Assembly: GCF_004000945.1 (NCBI RefSeq)
Contig: NZ_BIMF01000014.1
Span: 122,899 to 186,898 of the forward strand
Origin: Paenibacillus lautus NBRC 15380
Lineage (GTDB): Bacteria; Bacillota; Bacilli; Paenibacillales; Paenibacillaceae
DNA length: 64,000 nt
Direction of reading: 5' to 3'
The notes under the pieces: model-generated
Told to the model about the DNA's origin: nothing
What the model saw: the letters and a program-made list of their open reading frames with translations, nothing else
The model's database searches: none
Program-made: the position numbers and the translations under genes
Shown: positions 9,003 to 17,304 of the stretch, piece after piece
How the letters are laid out: each line of letters begins with the position of its first letter
Position numbering within the stretch: the first letter of the stretch is position 1

Positions 9003-10331
9003 TTAGCTGCTCAATTGAGCACGAATACGCTGAAGCAGCCATACAATATCCTTCTTCGTTAAGATAAAGTCCCGTGGTTTAATATGATGCTTCAGCGTAT
9101 AGAGCAGAAAGATCAGAATAAATTCCACGACGGATGTAATCAACAGCGAGATTGCCGCACCTTCAATTCCTAGCATCGGGATAAGAATATTCAGCAGCAC
9201 AATATTAAGCCCAAGGGTTGATACTCTAATGATGGTAACTACCCCCGGCTTGCCAGTAGACATAAAGCCTTGTGAAAGAATCCATGAAAGACTCGCAATC
9301 CCCGTTTGGAAGATTAAAATCCTGAATATCGGAACAGCATCCGTAAATGACTGTCCATACAAGAGAATTAACAGATATGGTGCAATAAGAAATACCGAGG
9401 CACCTACAAGAAGAGTCACCAGCATACTAACGCGGTAAACTTTGAACGTGAGTCGAATGGCTTCCGCCTGTTGAAGTCCGGACGCCTTGGGAAACAACAC
9501 CGAGGTAATCGCAGTCTGAATCGTATTTAAAATTTTTGACAGGCTCAGCGAAACAACATATAGGCCAAGACTGGCCGGCGATAGTAACCCTACTACCAAA
9601 ATCTGATCAATATAACCGGAAAAGGTCCCGGCCACATCGGTTCCATAGGAACGGACCCCATAACTGAGCAGCTTTTTGGCGGATTCCAGCTTGTTCCTCT
9701 GCTTCATTTTATAATGCAAGACCAGCTTGATTGTTATCCATATGGTTATTGGGATAGCGGGAAAAAGATATACGATCGATGTATAAAATGACGTAACATT
9801 CCCGGTTGCAACAAGAACACAGAGCAGAATCAGTGTACCCAGGACCGGAATATATCGCATGAAATTATACAAGAGGTATTCTTCCCTAGACTGTAAGGCA
9901 GCTATATTAATGGTGCCTAGGATGGCAAGCGGCGAAACTGCCAGTGCCCACACGGCAAATTCAATGACTTCCGGTGAGTATTCCTTCATCCAGAACGGAA
10001 TGAGGGCAGCACCGATCGCTATGGCCACGCACCCAAGAATCAACGACATAATCAACGCGGTGATATAGAGCGAGCCCTGGTTCCCATCTTTTTTTTTCAT
10101 ATAATAGACCAGCGCTGACGGAATGCCTAAAGTTAAACAGTACGCCAAGAATTGCGGCCACATAATCATGGCTGCCTGTTCTCCACGGCCCTCAGGGCCT
10201 AAAGTCCTCGCGATAATAATACCTGTCAATACGTTGACACCGAGGATCAACACATTGGATGCAAATGTTTGCATCACATTGCCAAGACTGCCCCAACTTC
10301 TTTTACTTTTGAGTATATGTATTTTCAACAT
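9003..10331 (-). CDS. Wzx-type oligosaccharide flippase
   Basis: A polytopic membrane protein of about 442 residues with roughly twelve hydrophobic segments (for example VLILGVNVLTGIIIARTLGP near the start and LILIPMLGIEGAAISLLITS near the end), typical of the polysaccharide transporter family (Wzx/RfbX). The RTLGPEGRGEQA motif after the first helix is characteristic. It should move the undecaprenyl-linked repeat unit outward for polymerisation. I start it at ATG 10331 behind AAGGGAAA rather than at the TTG 18 bases upstream. It overlaps the upstream glycosyltransferase by 29 bases. Confidence 0.9.
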   Translation of the reverse strand: MLKIHILKSKRSWGSLGNVMQTFASNVLILGVNVLTGIIIARTLGPEGRGEQAAMIMWPQFLAYCLTLGIPSALVYYMKKKDGNQGSLYITALIMSLILGCVAIAIGAALIPFWMKEYSPEVIEFAVWALAVSPLAILGTINIAALQSREEYLLYNFMRYIPVLGTLILLCVLVATGNVTSFYTSIVYLFPAIPITIWITIKLVLHYKMKQRNKLESAKKLLSYGVRSYGTDVAGTFSGYIDQILVVGLLSPASLGLYVVSLSLSKILNTIQTAITSVLFPKASGLQQAEAIRLTFKVYRVSMLVTLLVGASVFLIAPYLLILLYGQSFTDAVPIFRILIFQTGIASLSWILSQGFMSTGKPGVVTIIRVSTLGLNIVLLNILIPMLGIEGAAISLLITSVVEFILIFLLYTLKHHIKPRDFILTKKDIVWLLQRIRAQLSS

Positions 10332-11502
10332 ACCGTTCTTTCCCTTCAAGCCTGTCGATCGGCAGAATGCCTGACTGAGCGTTCATCGTCTCTCTGAATA
10401 TTTCCATGTATTTGATCGCCATGGCCTCCCAGTCGTTTTGGAGCGCATGTTCCCTCGCTCTTCGTGCCATCCTTCTTAATTGTTCCGGACTGGAGGATAG
10501 TTCTCTGATTGCATTGGTCAGAGCCTTGGTATCATCCGGATTGTCCAAGACTATGGCTGCATCGTCAGACAGAAGCTCAACCACGCCGCAGCGGTTGCTC
10601 ATGATCACAGGCAGGCCTGATGCCATCGCTTCTAAAATGACAAGCGAGAACGACTCATATCTAGAAGGAAAAACAAACAAGTCGGCAAGCGCCATAAAAT
10701 CTGCGATATTCTTCCGATACCCAAGGAAATGAACACGGTCCGAAATTCCTAATTGTTCGGCAAATTTCGGATATGGGCTCTTTTCTGCATTTCCTAGAAC
10801 CAGCAGGTGAACATGCTCCACTTCGGATAACGCACGGAGCACTGTATCCAGATTTTTTATGCCTGAGTTCAAATCTCCTGCAAACAAGGTATAGACTGTA
10901 TGCTCATCCAGCTTATAATCGGCTCTATTGATCGGCCGTGGATAGAATTCGCTCGTGTCAACGCCATTATGAACGACTGAAATGCGCCGACCGCCTAATT
11001 TTGCATCCCGGACAAGCTCCTGCTTCACCTGCTCAGATACGGAAATAATGTGCCGGGTTTTCTTCAGTGCGATTCGCTCCAGAACGGCATTGATCCCGTT
11101 GTAGACGAAGTGGTAAAACGTCCTTATCGTTTTCTTTTCCCGAAACGGATGATACTTCGATTTCACCCACGCGCTATGAACTAAGTGCACACAATTGATA
11201 TCAGACCGGGCATAAGTTATGAATCCATTGACCACAACTAGCTGAATACGTGCCCGACGAAGCCAGATTGAGCATGCGGAGACGATAGCAAAAAACTGAT
11301 TTCTCAGCAAGGTGATCGGGATTTTGCTAACATTGATCCTAATCCACTCCACTTGGGAATGATTTCGGAGGTCCTCCGACAGCTCTGAGGATATCACGAT
11401 CACTTCGTGCCCTTGCTTTAAAGCCTCCACAATGACTTCATAATTAACTCTGCCTTGTCCGTCTCCCTTCTTCACCTTGTGCGTAACAAAACAGATTCTC
11501 AT
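10303..11502 (-). CDS. GT4 glycosyltransferase of the exopolysaccharide operon
   Basis: A protein of about 399 residues. The N-terminus MRICFVTHKVKKGDGQGRVNYE has the GxGRVNYE acceptor loop, the middle has the VVHNGVDTSEFYP motif common in GT4 enzymes, and the donor site is FPSRYESFSLVILEAMASGLPV (E-x7-E). Start is ATG 11502 after AGAGGTACAACG; it overlaps the SGNH hydrolase stop by four bases, which supports this start over the longer open frame. The 3' end overlaps the flippase gene. Donor sugar unknown. Confidence 0.9.
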   Translation of the reverse strand: MRICFVTHKVKKGDGQGRVNYEVIVEALKQGHEVIVISSELSEDLRNHSQVEWIRINVSKIPITLLRNQFFAIVSACSIWLRRARIQLVVVNGFITYARSDINCVHLVHSAWVKSKYHPFREKKTIRTFYHFVYNGINAVLERIALKKTRHIISVSEQVKQELVRDAKLGGRRISVVHNGVDTSEFYPRPINRADYKLDEHTVYTLFAGDLNSGIKNLDTVLRALSEVEHVHLLVLGNAEKSPYPKFAEQLGISDRVHFLGYRKNIADFMALADLFVFPSRYESFSLVILEAMASGLPVIMSNRCGVVELLSDDAAIVLDNPDDTKALTNAIRELSSSPEQLRRMARRAREHALQNDWEAMAIKYMEIFRETMNAQSGILPIDRLEGKERYVENTYTQK

Positions 11503-12281
11503 CGTTGTACCTCTTTCATCCATGGTTGTGCAGCAAGGGAATCCTCACGAATGGCGCTGAGCAACGCTTTAGCAATTTTACTGTGTCCCAGTTCATTCGG
11601 ATGAAACCGATCTTCCAAGTAATCACTCCATTTATTTAAGACTTGGGATGTGTCGCACAGATATACCCGGTTTAAATCTTGGCTGTTCTCGCAAATATCG
11701 TGCAATATACCTCTGTACCGCTTCATTGATTCTACAGATCCCGGAAAATACTTCTCCTCGATATCACTGGGAGTAAGCAGCACCACCTTGGTCTTCGGGC
11801 TGTTATTCAGAATGTTCAGAATAAGTTCGGTCGTATGCTGTCTAAATTCCTCGAGACTCATCCATGGTCTGCCGCCGAACACTTTAATCAGGGCCACCTT
11901 TACTCTCCATCGAAGCGCCGATTCCAGCTTTTCCATAAGTCTCCGCGCTTTTCGAGTCGAATAATAAGGTCTTGGGTCCATCCAACCGGGTCTTCGCCAC
12001 CGTCTGGGCAGCCAATTCAAATACTGTTTCTGTTCCCGTACAATGGATTCCGTAATGCCGTGGGCAAACACGATGAAATCCGGCTGCAGCTCCATAATAC
12101 GCTGTTCATACTTCGCCCTTGATTCGTTTACCTGCATGGCACTGGAGCCGAAATTCATGATTTCAACAGGCTGGGAAAGCAGTGACTTGAGCTGAGCCTG
12201 CAACAAGTTGGCATAATTGGTATTGGAGCGAATGACACCTAGTCCTTCCGTAATGGAGTCGCCTAAAAAAACGATTAACAT
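11499..12281 (-). CDS. SGNH/GDSL-family hydrolase in exopolysaccharide operon
   Basis: About 260 residues. Block I of the SGNH hydrolases is at the very start (MLIVFLGDSITEG, catalytic serine in GDS), an NFGSSA segment supplies block II glycine, and the C-terminal DRFHPNELGHSKIA gives block V (catalytic Asp-x-x-His). There is no signal peptide, so it appears cytosolic. A role in O-acetyl or other acyl decoration of the polymer, or in ester removal, is an inference from position only. ATG 12281 has a GGAGGGAG site seven bases upstream and begins one base after the polymerase stop; the longer open frame has no such site. Confidence 0.85.
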   Translation of the reverse strand: MLIVFLGDSITEGLGVIRSNTNYANLLQAQLKSLLSQPVEIMNFGSSAMQVNESRAKYEQRIMELQPDFIVFAHGITESIVREQKQYLNWLPRRWRRPGWMDPRPYYSTRKARRLMEKLESALRWRVKVALIKVFGGRPWMSLEEFRQHTTELILNILNNSPKTKVVLLTPSDIEEKYFPGSVESMKRYRGILHDICENSQDLNRVYLCDTSQVLNKWSDYLEDRFHPNELGHSKIAKALLSAIREDSLAAQPWMKEVQR

Positions 12282-12282
12282 G

Positions 12283-13716
12283 CTATAACTCCCTCCGATT
12301 TGTAGACGCATATGGAAATGCGAGTGAGATAATCAGCAGCAGAATATATCCGCTTAATCCGCTCAATACATTGCTTCCTAATAACAGAAATAGAATCGCA
12401 CTGATAGCTGCAAAGGAAATCGGAGCATAACCCTTATCTGTTTTGCTGATCTTGAAGAGAATCACGAACAGATATCCTAATAAAAAAATAACGGCCAGTC
12501 CCAGGGGTAACCCAAATGAATAAAACAAATTTAAATACCCATTATCAAATACAGCCACTGTATTCGAACTCTGGGTTAGCTTGACCCCCAGTCCCGAACT
12601 GCCCAGTCCTCTTCCAATGGGATTGGATATCACATCCGAGATAATATATTTAGCAAAGTCCAACCGCTCATTAAAAGAGTGATCCTCCTCCAATGACTCG
12701 AACGTGCTAATGCGCGAGGATACCTGATTGGCCCCCGGCAAGAGCGGAAGAATGAAGGTATACGCCAGCACCATAATGACACCTAAGGCTACCAACTGCA
12801 CTTTGCTCTTTAATCGGGAACGGGCAAAATAGGCAACGATCATTATTACACACGTAATCCATCCAACCCGAACCAGAGTGAGCAAAAGCGCAAACGCCAC
12901 GATCATGATTCCGACTATGCCAAACGCTCTCCACTTTTTTTGCACAATCATAATGGCTAGTGCAAACCCAAGAAACATGCCTGCGGGTCCCGGTGAATTC
13001 AGCAGAGAGAACACCCGGAATTTCTGAGGTTCCGGTATTCCGACTGAGTTCATATCCGCAGTTGTCATCCAGAAATGATCCCAAGGAGGCAAAACCAAGT
13101 ATTGGTATATGCCGTAGACTCCAACAAGGACCGCAAGATAAGCAAAGCTTCTCAGCCATTTGTCCCAAATTCCCTTATCGAACTGACTGGCACTCACGTA
13201 TAGCAGCACTAAGAATGGAACAAATAAGCTCAGCAAGTCATATACAGAAGACAGCCCATATTTCATGAAACCGAGGATAAACCCATATATCAATGCCACA
13301 CCAATGATTTTTATGATCAATCTTATTCTCGAATCGATCCGATTAAAGTGTTTTAGCGTTGTTATCAGTAATATCAACGAAACAGAATACGGAGTCAGCA
13401 TGATAATCGATGTATCGCTGTACGACTGAAACGACCAGTCGAGCAAGCGTCTTACCTCAGGGCTGATCGTCCATATCAAAAGTGAGTATGGAATAAGAAC
13501 ATGGGGGCTCTTAAACTGGATATACAGCCCGATCAGCATACATAAGACCAGGAATACCATCTCCAGCAGTTTAATATGCAGAGAGTCAACGGAACTGAGC
13601 AATCCAATCAAAGTACCGCTCGCTATAATGACTCCGACCTGTATCGACCCGCGAACCGTTCGTGCGGCGTTCCTTCTCCAAGAGCTTAATCCAGAGATCC
13701 TCTCCATATTTTCCAA
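12283..13716 (-). CDS. Wzy-like polysaccharide polymerase / O-antigen ligase family membrane protein
   Basis: A 477-residue integral membrane protein with about eleven or twelve hydrophobic segments and a large extracellular loop around residues 220-260, as in O-antigen ligase/polymerase family proteins (PF04932). RVGWITCVIMIVAYFARSR and the downstream NPIGRGLGSSGLG segment resemble the conserved Arg-containing loops of that family. In a Wzx/Wzy operon it is the natural candidate for joining flipped repeat units outside the membrane. The first codon is TTG (13716) or ATG at 13707; both have purine-rich upstream sites and I cannot decide between them. Confidence 0.8.
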   Translation of the reverse strand: MENMERISGLSSWRRNAARTVRGSIQVGVIIASGTLIGLLSSVDSLHIKLLEMVFLVLCMLIGLYIQFKSPHVLIPYSLLIWTISPEVRRLLDWSFQSYSDTSIIMLTPYSVSLILLITTLKHFNRIDSRIRLIIKIIGVALIYGFILGFMKYGLSSVYDLLSLFVPFLVLLYVSASQFDKGIWDKWLRSFAYLAVLVGVYGIYQYLVLPPWDHFWMTTADMNSVGIPEPQKFRVFSLLNSPGPAGMFLGFALAIMIVQKKWRAFGIVGIMIVAFALLLTLVRVGWITCVIMIVAYFARSRLKSKVQLVALGVIMVLAYTFILPLLPGANQVSSRISTFESLEEDHSFNERLDFAKYIISDVISNPIGRGLGSSGLGVKLTQSSNTVAVFDNGYLNLFYSFGLPLGLAVIFLLGYLFVILFKISKTDKGYAPISFAAISAILFLLLGSNVLSGLSGYILLLIISLAFPYASTNRREL

Positions 13717-13755
13717 TCACCCTATCTCCCTCAAAATTCCAATAGCACGCCTCAA

Positions 13756-14454
13756 TTAATAGGCTGAATTCGGAAGGATCATGATCTTGACGGTTTGAAG
13801 TATCAATTTCAGATCCATCCACAAGCCTCTTCGTTCGATATATTCCAGATCCAGCTCCAACATCTCATCAAAGCTTAAATTGTTGCGGCCGCTCACCTGC
13901 CACAATCCGGTGCAGCCAGGGCTTACCCTCAATCGCAACCTGTCGTAATTGCTGTATAATTGAACTTCTCTTGGCAATGCCGGCCTTGGACCGACCAGAG
14001 ACATCTCGCCGCAGAGAACATTCCATAGCTGAGGCAGCTCATCAATGCTCGTCTTTCGAATCCATTTCCCAAGCTTCGTAATACGAGGATCATTCTTCAT
14101 TTTGAACATAGCACCGCTGACTTCATTTTGATCCAATAGCTCCTCGAGCAGTTCTTCCGCATTCGATACCATGGAGCGAAATTTGTACATTCGGAATGGC
14201 TTCTCATCCTTACCGATGCGTGTCTGGTAGAAAAAAACAGACCCTTTCGGGTCCTCCAGTTTTATAAGAATGGATACAATCACAAAGAGTGGCGACAACA
14301 GAACAAGGCCGATGAAGGCCAATACGCAATCCATGACACGTTTTATTGCCAAATACATAACTCTAGGTTCCGCCTCTAATGCCAAATCGTTTGCATATCG
14401 TTTATTTACTTCGAACACAACGTCTACTTCATTACGTTGCGGATTGGGAGACAT
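13756..14454 (-). CDS. Undecaprenyl-phosphate sugar-phosphate (priming) transferase
   Basis: A 232-residue bacterial sugar transferase (PF02397), the short form without the N-terminal multi-helix domain. One membrane-entering helix (VMDCVLAFIGLVLLSPLFVIVSILIKLED) is followed by FYQTRIGKDEKPFRMYKFRSM, RKTSIDELPQLWNVL and GLWQVSGRNNLSFDEM, the conserved catalytic blocks. It transfers a sugar-1-phosphate (galactose or glucose in most homologues) to undecaprenyl phosphate and so starts repeat-unit synthesis. It lies between galU and the polymerase gene. Confidence 0.93.
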   Translation of the reverse strand: MSPNPQRNEVDVVFEVNKRYANDLALEAEPRVMYLAIKRVMDCVLAFIGLVLLSPLFVIVSILIKLEDPKGSVFFYQTRIGKDEKPFRMYKFRSMVSNAEELLEELLDQNEVSGAMFKMKNDPRITKLGKWIRKTSIDELPQLWNVLCGEMSLVGPRPALPREVQLYSNYDRLRLRVSPGCTGLWQVSGRNNLSFDEMLELDLEYIERRGLWMDLKLILQTVKIMILPNSAY

Positions 14455-14476
14455 GGATGATACACCTCTTCAGCTA

Positions 14477-15367
14477 TTAATTTTTATTTGAATTTGAATA
14501 CTCTCTTTCAAGAATCGTCTCCATACCTAGTAGAAGGGGTTTGCGGAGCTCCTCATTTTGAAGTGCAAAATCAAGAGTTGTCATAATAAATCCAAGCTTT
14601 TCACCTACATCATATCGGGTGCCTTCGAAATCATAGGCGTATACGCCCTGACTTTCATTCAGCTTCTGGATCGCGTCCGTCAACTGAATTTCTCCACCAG
14701 CGCCCTCCTCTTGATGTTCCAAAAAATCAAAAATTTCAGGAGTTAATATGTAGCGGCCCATGATGGCTAGTTTCGACGGTTCTTGACCGGCAGGAGGCTT
14801 CTCTACAAAATAATCCACCTCATACAAGCGGTTCATTTTGCCCAGCGGAGCCACGATACCATAACGATGCGTTTGATCATCGGGTACGGTTTGAACACCT
14901 ATCACGGACTTCTGCAAGCGTTCGAACTGCTGCGCCAATTGACGAGTACAAGGTGTATCGGATTGGACAATATCATCCCCTAGCAGGACAGCAAACGGCT
15001 CGTTTCCTATAAAATTACGTGCACACCAAACGGCATGGCCTAGACCTCGGGCTTCTTTCTGGCGTATGTAATGGATTTCAACATTCGAAGCGCGCCGAAC
15101 CTCATTAAGCAGTTCATACTTCCCCTTGCTGAGCAAATTATGCTCCAGTTCAAACGCATGATCGAAATGGTCTTCAATGGAACGTTTGCCTTTACCCGTC
15201 ACTATGATAATATCCTCAATTCCGGATGCCACGGCCTCCTCCACAATGTATTGGATGGTGGGTTTATCCACGATCGGAAGCATTTCCTTTGGCATTGCTT
15301 TCGTTGCAGGCAGAAAACGTGTACCAAGCCCCGCTGCAGGAATAATGGCTTTCTTTACTCTCCTCAT
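14477..15367 (-). CDS. galU: UTP-glucose-1-phosphate uridylyltransferase
   Basis: About 296 residues, GalU/GtaB family. The N-terminus RRVKKAIIPAAGLGTRFLPA holds the nucleotide-binding loop GLGTRFLP, followed by KAMPKEMLPIVDKP and FVEKPP. It makes UDP-glucose, the substrate of Ugd in this operon and possibly of the glycosyltransferases. The open frame extends to a TTG at 15385, but GGAG lies just after it, so GTG 15370 or ATG 15367 is the true start. It is preceded by an unusually long untranslated gap. Confidence 0.93.
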   Translation of the reverse strand: MRRVKKAIIPAAGLGTRFLPATKAMPKEMLPIVDKPTIQYIVEEAVASGIEDIIIVTGKGKRSIEDHFDHAFELEHNLLSKGKYELLNEVRRASNVEIHYIRQKEARGLGHAVWCARNFIGNEPFAVLLGDDIVQSDTPCTRQLAQQFERLQKSVIGVQTVPDDQTHRYGIVAPLGKMNRLYEVDYFVEKPPAGQEPSKLAIMGRYILTPEIFDFLEHQEEGAGGEIQLTDAIQKLNESQGVYAYDFEGTRYDVGEKLGFIMTTLDFALQNEELRKPLLLGMETILEREYSNSNKN

Positions 15368-15676
15368 CACCCATTCACTCTCCAACTCTTATTTTTATAT
15401 AGACAACGGGTAGGCTCATTGTCCGTTTAGCAGAAACGCTCAGCTATATACTCTTCTCTGCAGAAAAGAACATAGCTAAGCCTTTCATGAAAAAAAGGGC
15501 ATTGAACCCGTCCTCACATTACACCCTCGACAATCATGTCTAAGGTCGATACGACCCACAGCGTAACCGAGTGTCTGCAGTGATAGAGGTGCAGTAGACA
15601 TTACCTTTTCTTACTCATTTCTTCGCCTATCATCATTCCTGCCTGAAAGCCGTTTCCTTGCGGGCGTTCTCTTCGA
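15368..15676 (-). other. 309-bp untranslated gap inside the exopolysaccharide operon; possible structured RNA
   Basis: Every other junction in this operon is short or overlapping, but this gap between the tyrosine kinase and galU has no convincing frame. In Bacillus subtilis the EAR (epsC) antitermination RNA sits at the equivalent place, between epsB and epsC. On the minus strand I see paired segments (for example CTGCA ... TGCAG near 15575-15595) and a T-run after a weak GGG...CCC stem near 15490. I could not match the EAR consensus from memory, so this is a positional hypothesis. A search with the Rfam epsC/EAR model would decide it. Confidence 0.3.
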
Positions 15677-16309
15677 TTAATTCAGCACAATCCCCAATAT
15701 TCGGGCATTCACATGGTCCAACTGCTCCTTCGCCTTTCTAAGATGATCCTTCTTTACCTTTCCGGTTGCAGCTACCATAATGACTCCATCGCATAATGCG
15801 CTGACAATTACGGAGTCCGATACGGAAAGCACCGATGGCGTATCGACAAGAATGACATCATATTGCTGTTTCGACAGCTCTAGCAGTTCCCGCATAGATG
15901 GCGAATCGATCAATTCCGATGGATTTACAGGGACCGGTCCGGATGGCAACAATGATAATCGTTCAACAGCCGTTTCCTGAATCGCTTCCTCAAGACCTAT
16001 GTCTCCCGCAAGCAGAGTGCTTAAGCCTTGGGAGTTTAACAGCGAGAACATCCGGTGCAATGAGGGCTTTCGCAGGTCTGCATCGATCAGAAGAACACTC
16101 TTGCCTTCCTGCGCATAAGCAACCGCCAAATTGCCTATCGCAGTACTTTTGCCTTCTCCAGGCTGTGACGATGTCACCGTAACGGTCTTCAATTCCTGTT
16201 CTTTATAAAAGAATTGGATCTTGGTTCGAAGCAGTCGATAAATCTCTGAAATTGGCGATTTTGGATTGGCGGAAACGATCAGATTATGGTTATTGATGGA
16301 GCGACGCAT
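15677..16309 (-). CDS. CpsD/CapB-family tyrosine kinase ATPase domain, lacking the usual tyrosine tail
   Basis: About 210 residues. Walker A is SSQPGEGKST, Walker A' VLLIDADLRKP, and Walker B VILVDTPSV, as in bacterial tyrosine kinases (EpsB/YwqD type) that partner with Wzz to control chain length. The protein ends at LGIVLN. Homologues usually continue 10-30 residues into a tyrosine-rich autophosphorylation cluster, which is absent here. Just after the stop, another frame continues from an Asn-Arg codon pair (the bases read AAT-T-AAT), so a small duplication could have truncated it; I cannot prove this. Start ATG 16309 follows AGGTGAG and overlaps the Wzz gene by 20 bases. Confidence 0.87.
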   Translation of the reverse strand: MRRSINNHNLIVSANPKSPISEIYRLLRTKIQFFYKEQELKTVTVTSSQPGEGKSTAIGNLAVAYAQEGKSVLLIDADLRKPSLHRMFSLLNSQGLSTLLAGDIGLEEAIQETAVERLSLLPSGPVPVNPSELIDSPSMRELLELSKQQYDVILVDTPSVLSVSDSVIVSALCDGVIMVAATGKVKKDHLRKAKEQLDHVNARILGIVLN

Positions 16310-17042
16310 ACTGACTCTCACCTGCCTTTTGTGTTGGAATAGCTTTCGATCTTGTGGACCTCTTCAGCTCTTTTCGGCTGATCCTTCCTACGACAGCAAG
16401 CACGGGTACTTCCATAATCTCTGCAATCTCCACTTCGGTCTTGAGGGTATCGTCCAAATAATCGAGCAGAAATATAAAGCCGATCGCCAGAAGGAGTGAG
16501 ATTACAAAACTAATCAACATGTTCATCACCGGATTTATATTGATAGGCGCAGGAGATATGGTTGGATCCGCTTCGCTCAGAATGGTTATATTGTCTACAT
16601 TCATAATGTTTGGAATTTGCTCTTTAAATACCGTGGAGACAGCATTTACGACACTGGCGGCCTTGGCGTAAGTGACATCTTCGTAAACCAGATTCATGAC
16701 TTGCGAATTGTTCGCCGAGGTAACAGATATTTTGGCAGCAATTTGGGAGGGGCTTTCACCCAGCTCGGGGTATTGCTCAACCACTTTGTTCATCACGGCC
16801 GAGGACCTAATAATTTCCTTGTACGAATTGATCAGAAAAATACTAGTTTGAATCGTGCTTGCATTGAGTGTCGCCGCTCTGTCGCCCGAGAATTGGTTTA
16901 CAATTAACTTAGCGTTCGCTGCGTAGATAGGTGTCGTAAAATAGAAGCTCTTTACAGCGGCTGCTACCATCGCAATTACGACAATAACCGCAATCAACCA
17001 CCATTTTCTCTGAACAACTCGGAAATATTGTTTGAGTTCCAT
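16290..17042 (-). CDS. Wzz/YveK-type polysaccharide co-polymerase
   Basis: A 250-residue Wzz-domain protein with two membrane helices: WWLIAVIVVIAMVAAAVKSFYF near residues 14-36 and INPVMNMLISFVISLLLAIGFIFLLDYLDD near residues 165-195, the latter preceded by the typical proline-rich PTISPAPININP. The extracytoplasmic part lies between them. The C-terminal cytoplasmic tail is expected to contact the kinase encoded next. First gene of the exopolysaccharide operon, with its promoter and three operator-like palindromes directly upstream. Confidence 0.92.
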   Translation of the reverse strand: MELKQYFRVVQRKWWLIAVIVVIAMVAAAVKSFYFTTPIYAANAKLIVNQFSGDRAATLNASTIQTSIFLINSYKEIIRSSAVMNKVVEQYPELGESPSQIAAKISVTSANNSQVMNLVYEDVTYAKAASVVNAVSTVFKEQIPNIMNVDNITILSEADPTISPAPININPVMNMLISFVISLLLAIGFIFLLDYLDDTLKTEVEIAEIMEVPVLAVVGRISRKELKRSTRSKAIPTQKAGESQYASLHQ

Positions 17043-17105
17043 TCGGCTGCAAACCTCCGCTTATTTTATGGATTGAAAAACATGCCTTGAATTTTCAAGC
17101 TCTTC

Positions 17106-17120
17106 GATACAATTTGTATA
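17106..17120. promoter_or_regulatory. Operator-like palindrome, copy 1
   Basis: GATACAATTTGTATA, one mismatch from a perfect GATAC...GTATC dyad. It lies just downstream of the predicted -10 of the exopolysaccharide promoter, 35 bp from copy 2. Confidence 0.6.
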
Positions 17121-17133
17121 TTTTACATTCCAT

Positions 17134-17162
17134 AATTTACGATACAATCTGTATCATGTCAA
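17134..17162 (-). promoter_or_regulatory. Predicted SigA promoter of the exopolysaccharide operon
   Basis: On the minus strand TTGACA (17157-17162) and TAAATT (17134-17139) are separated by 17 bp, about 90 bp upstream of the Wzz start. The palindrome at 17141-17155 fills the spacer almost exactly, which is the arrangement expected of a repressor blocking RNA polymerase. Confidence 0.65.
17141..17155. promoter_or_regulatory. Operator-like palindrome, copy 2
   Basis: GATACAATCTGTATC has perfect 5-bp GATAC/GTATC arms. It sits between the -35 and -10 of the exopolysaccharide promoter. Confidence 0.65.
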
Positions 17163-17191
17163 GGTTAATTTTCATGAATTTACATAAAAAT

Positions 17192-17206
17192 GACACAATA
17201 TGTATC
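17192..17206. promoter_or_regulatory. Operator-like palindrome, copy 3
   Basis: GACACAATATGTATC, one arm mismatch, 51 bp from copy 2 (about five helical turns) and upstream of the exopolysaccharide -35. Confidence 0.55.
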
Positions 17207-17226
17207 TTCATATTCGTTCTAACCGC

Positions 17227-17267
17227 AAAAAAAACAGCCTTGTTGATATACGAGATCAACAAAGCTG
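17227..17267 (-). terminator. Rho-independent terminator of the pectate-lyase-like gene
   Basis: A 13-bp stem (arms 17235-17247 and 17255-17267, one mismatch) with a 7-base loop is followed on the minus strand by eight T residues. It separates the pectate-lyase-like gene from the exopolysaccharide promoter. Confidence 0.9.
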
Positions 17268-17304
17268 GTTCACCGAAGAGGATCAGTGGTTAGCGAAGCA
17301 GTTA

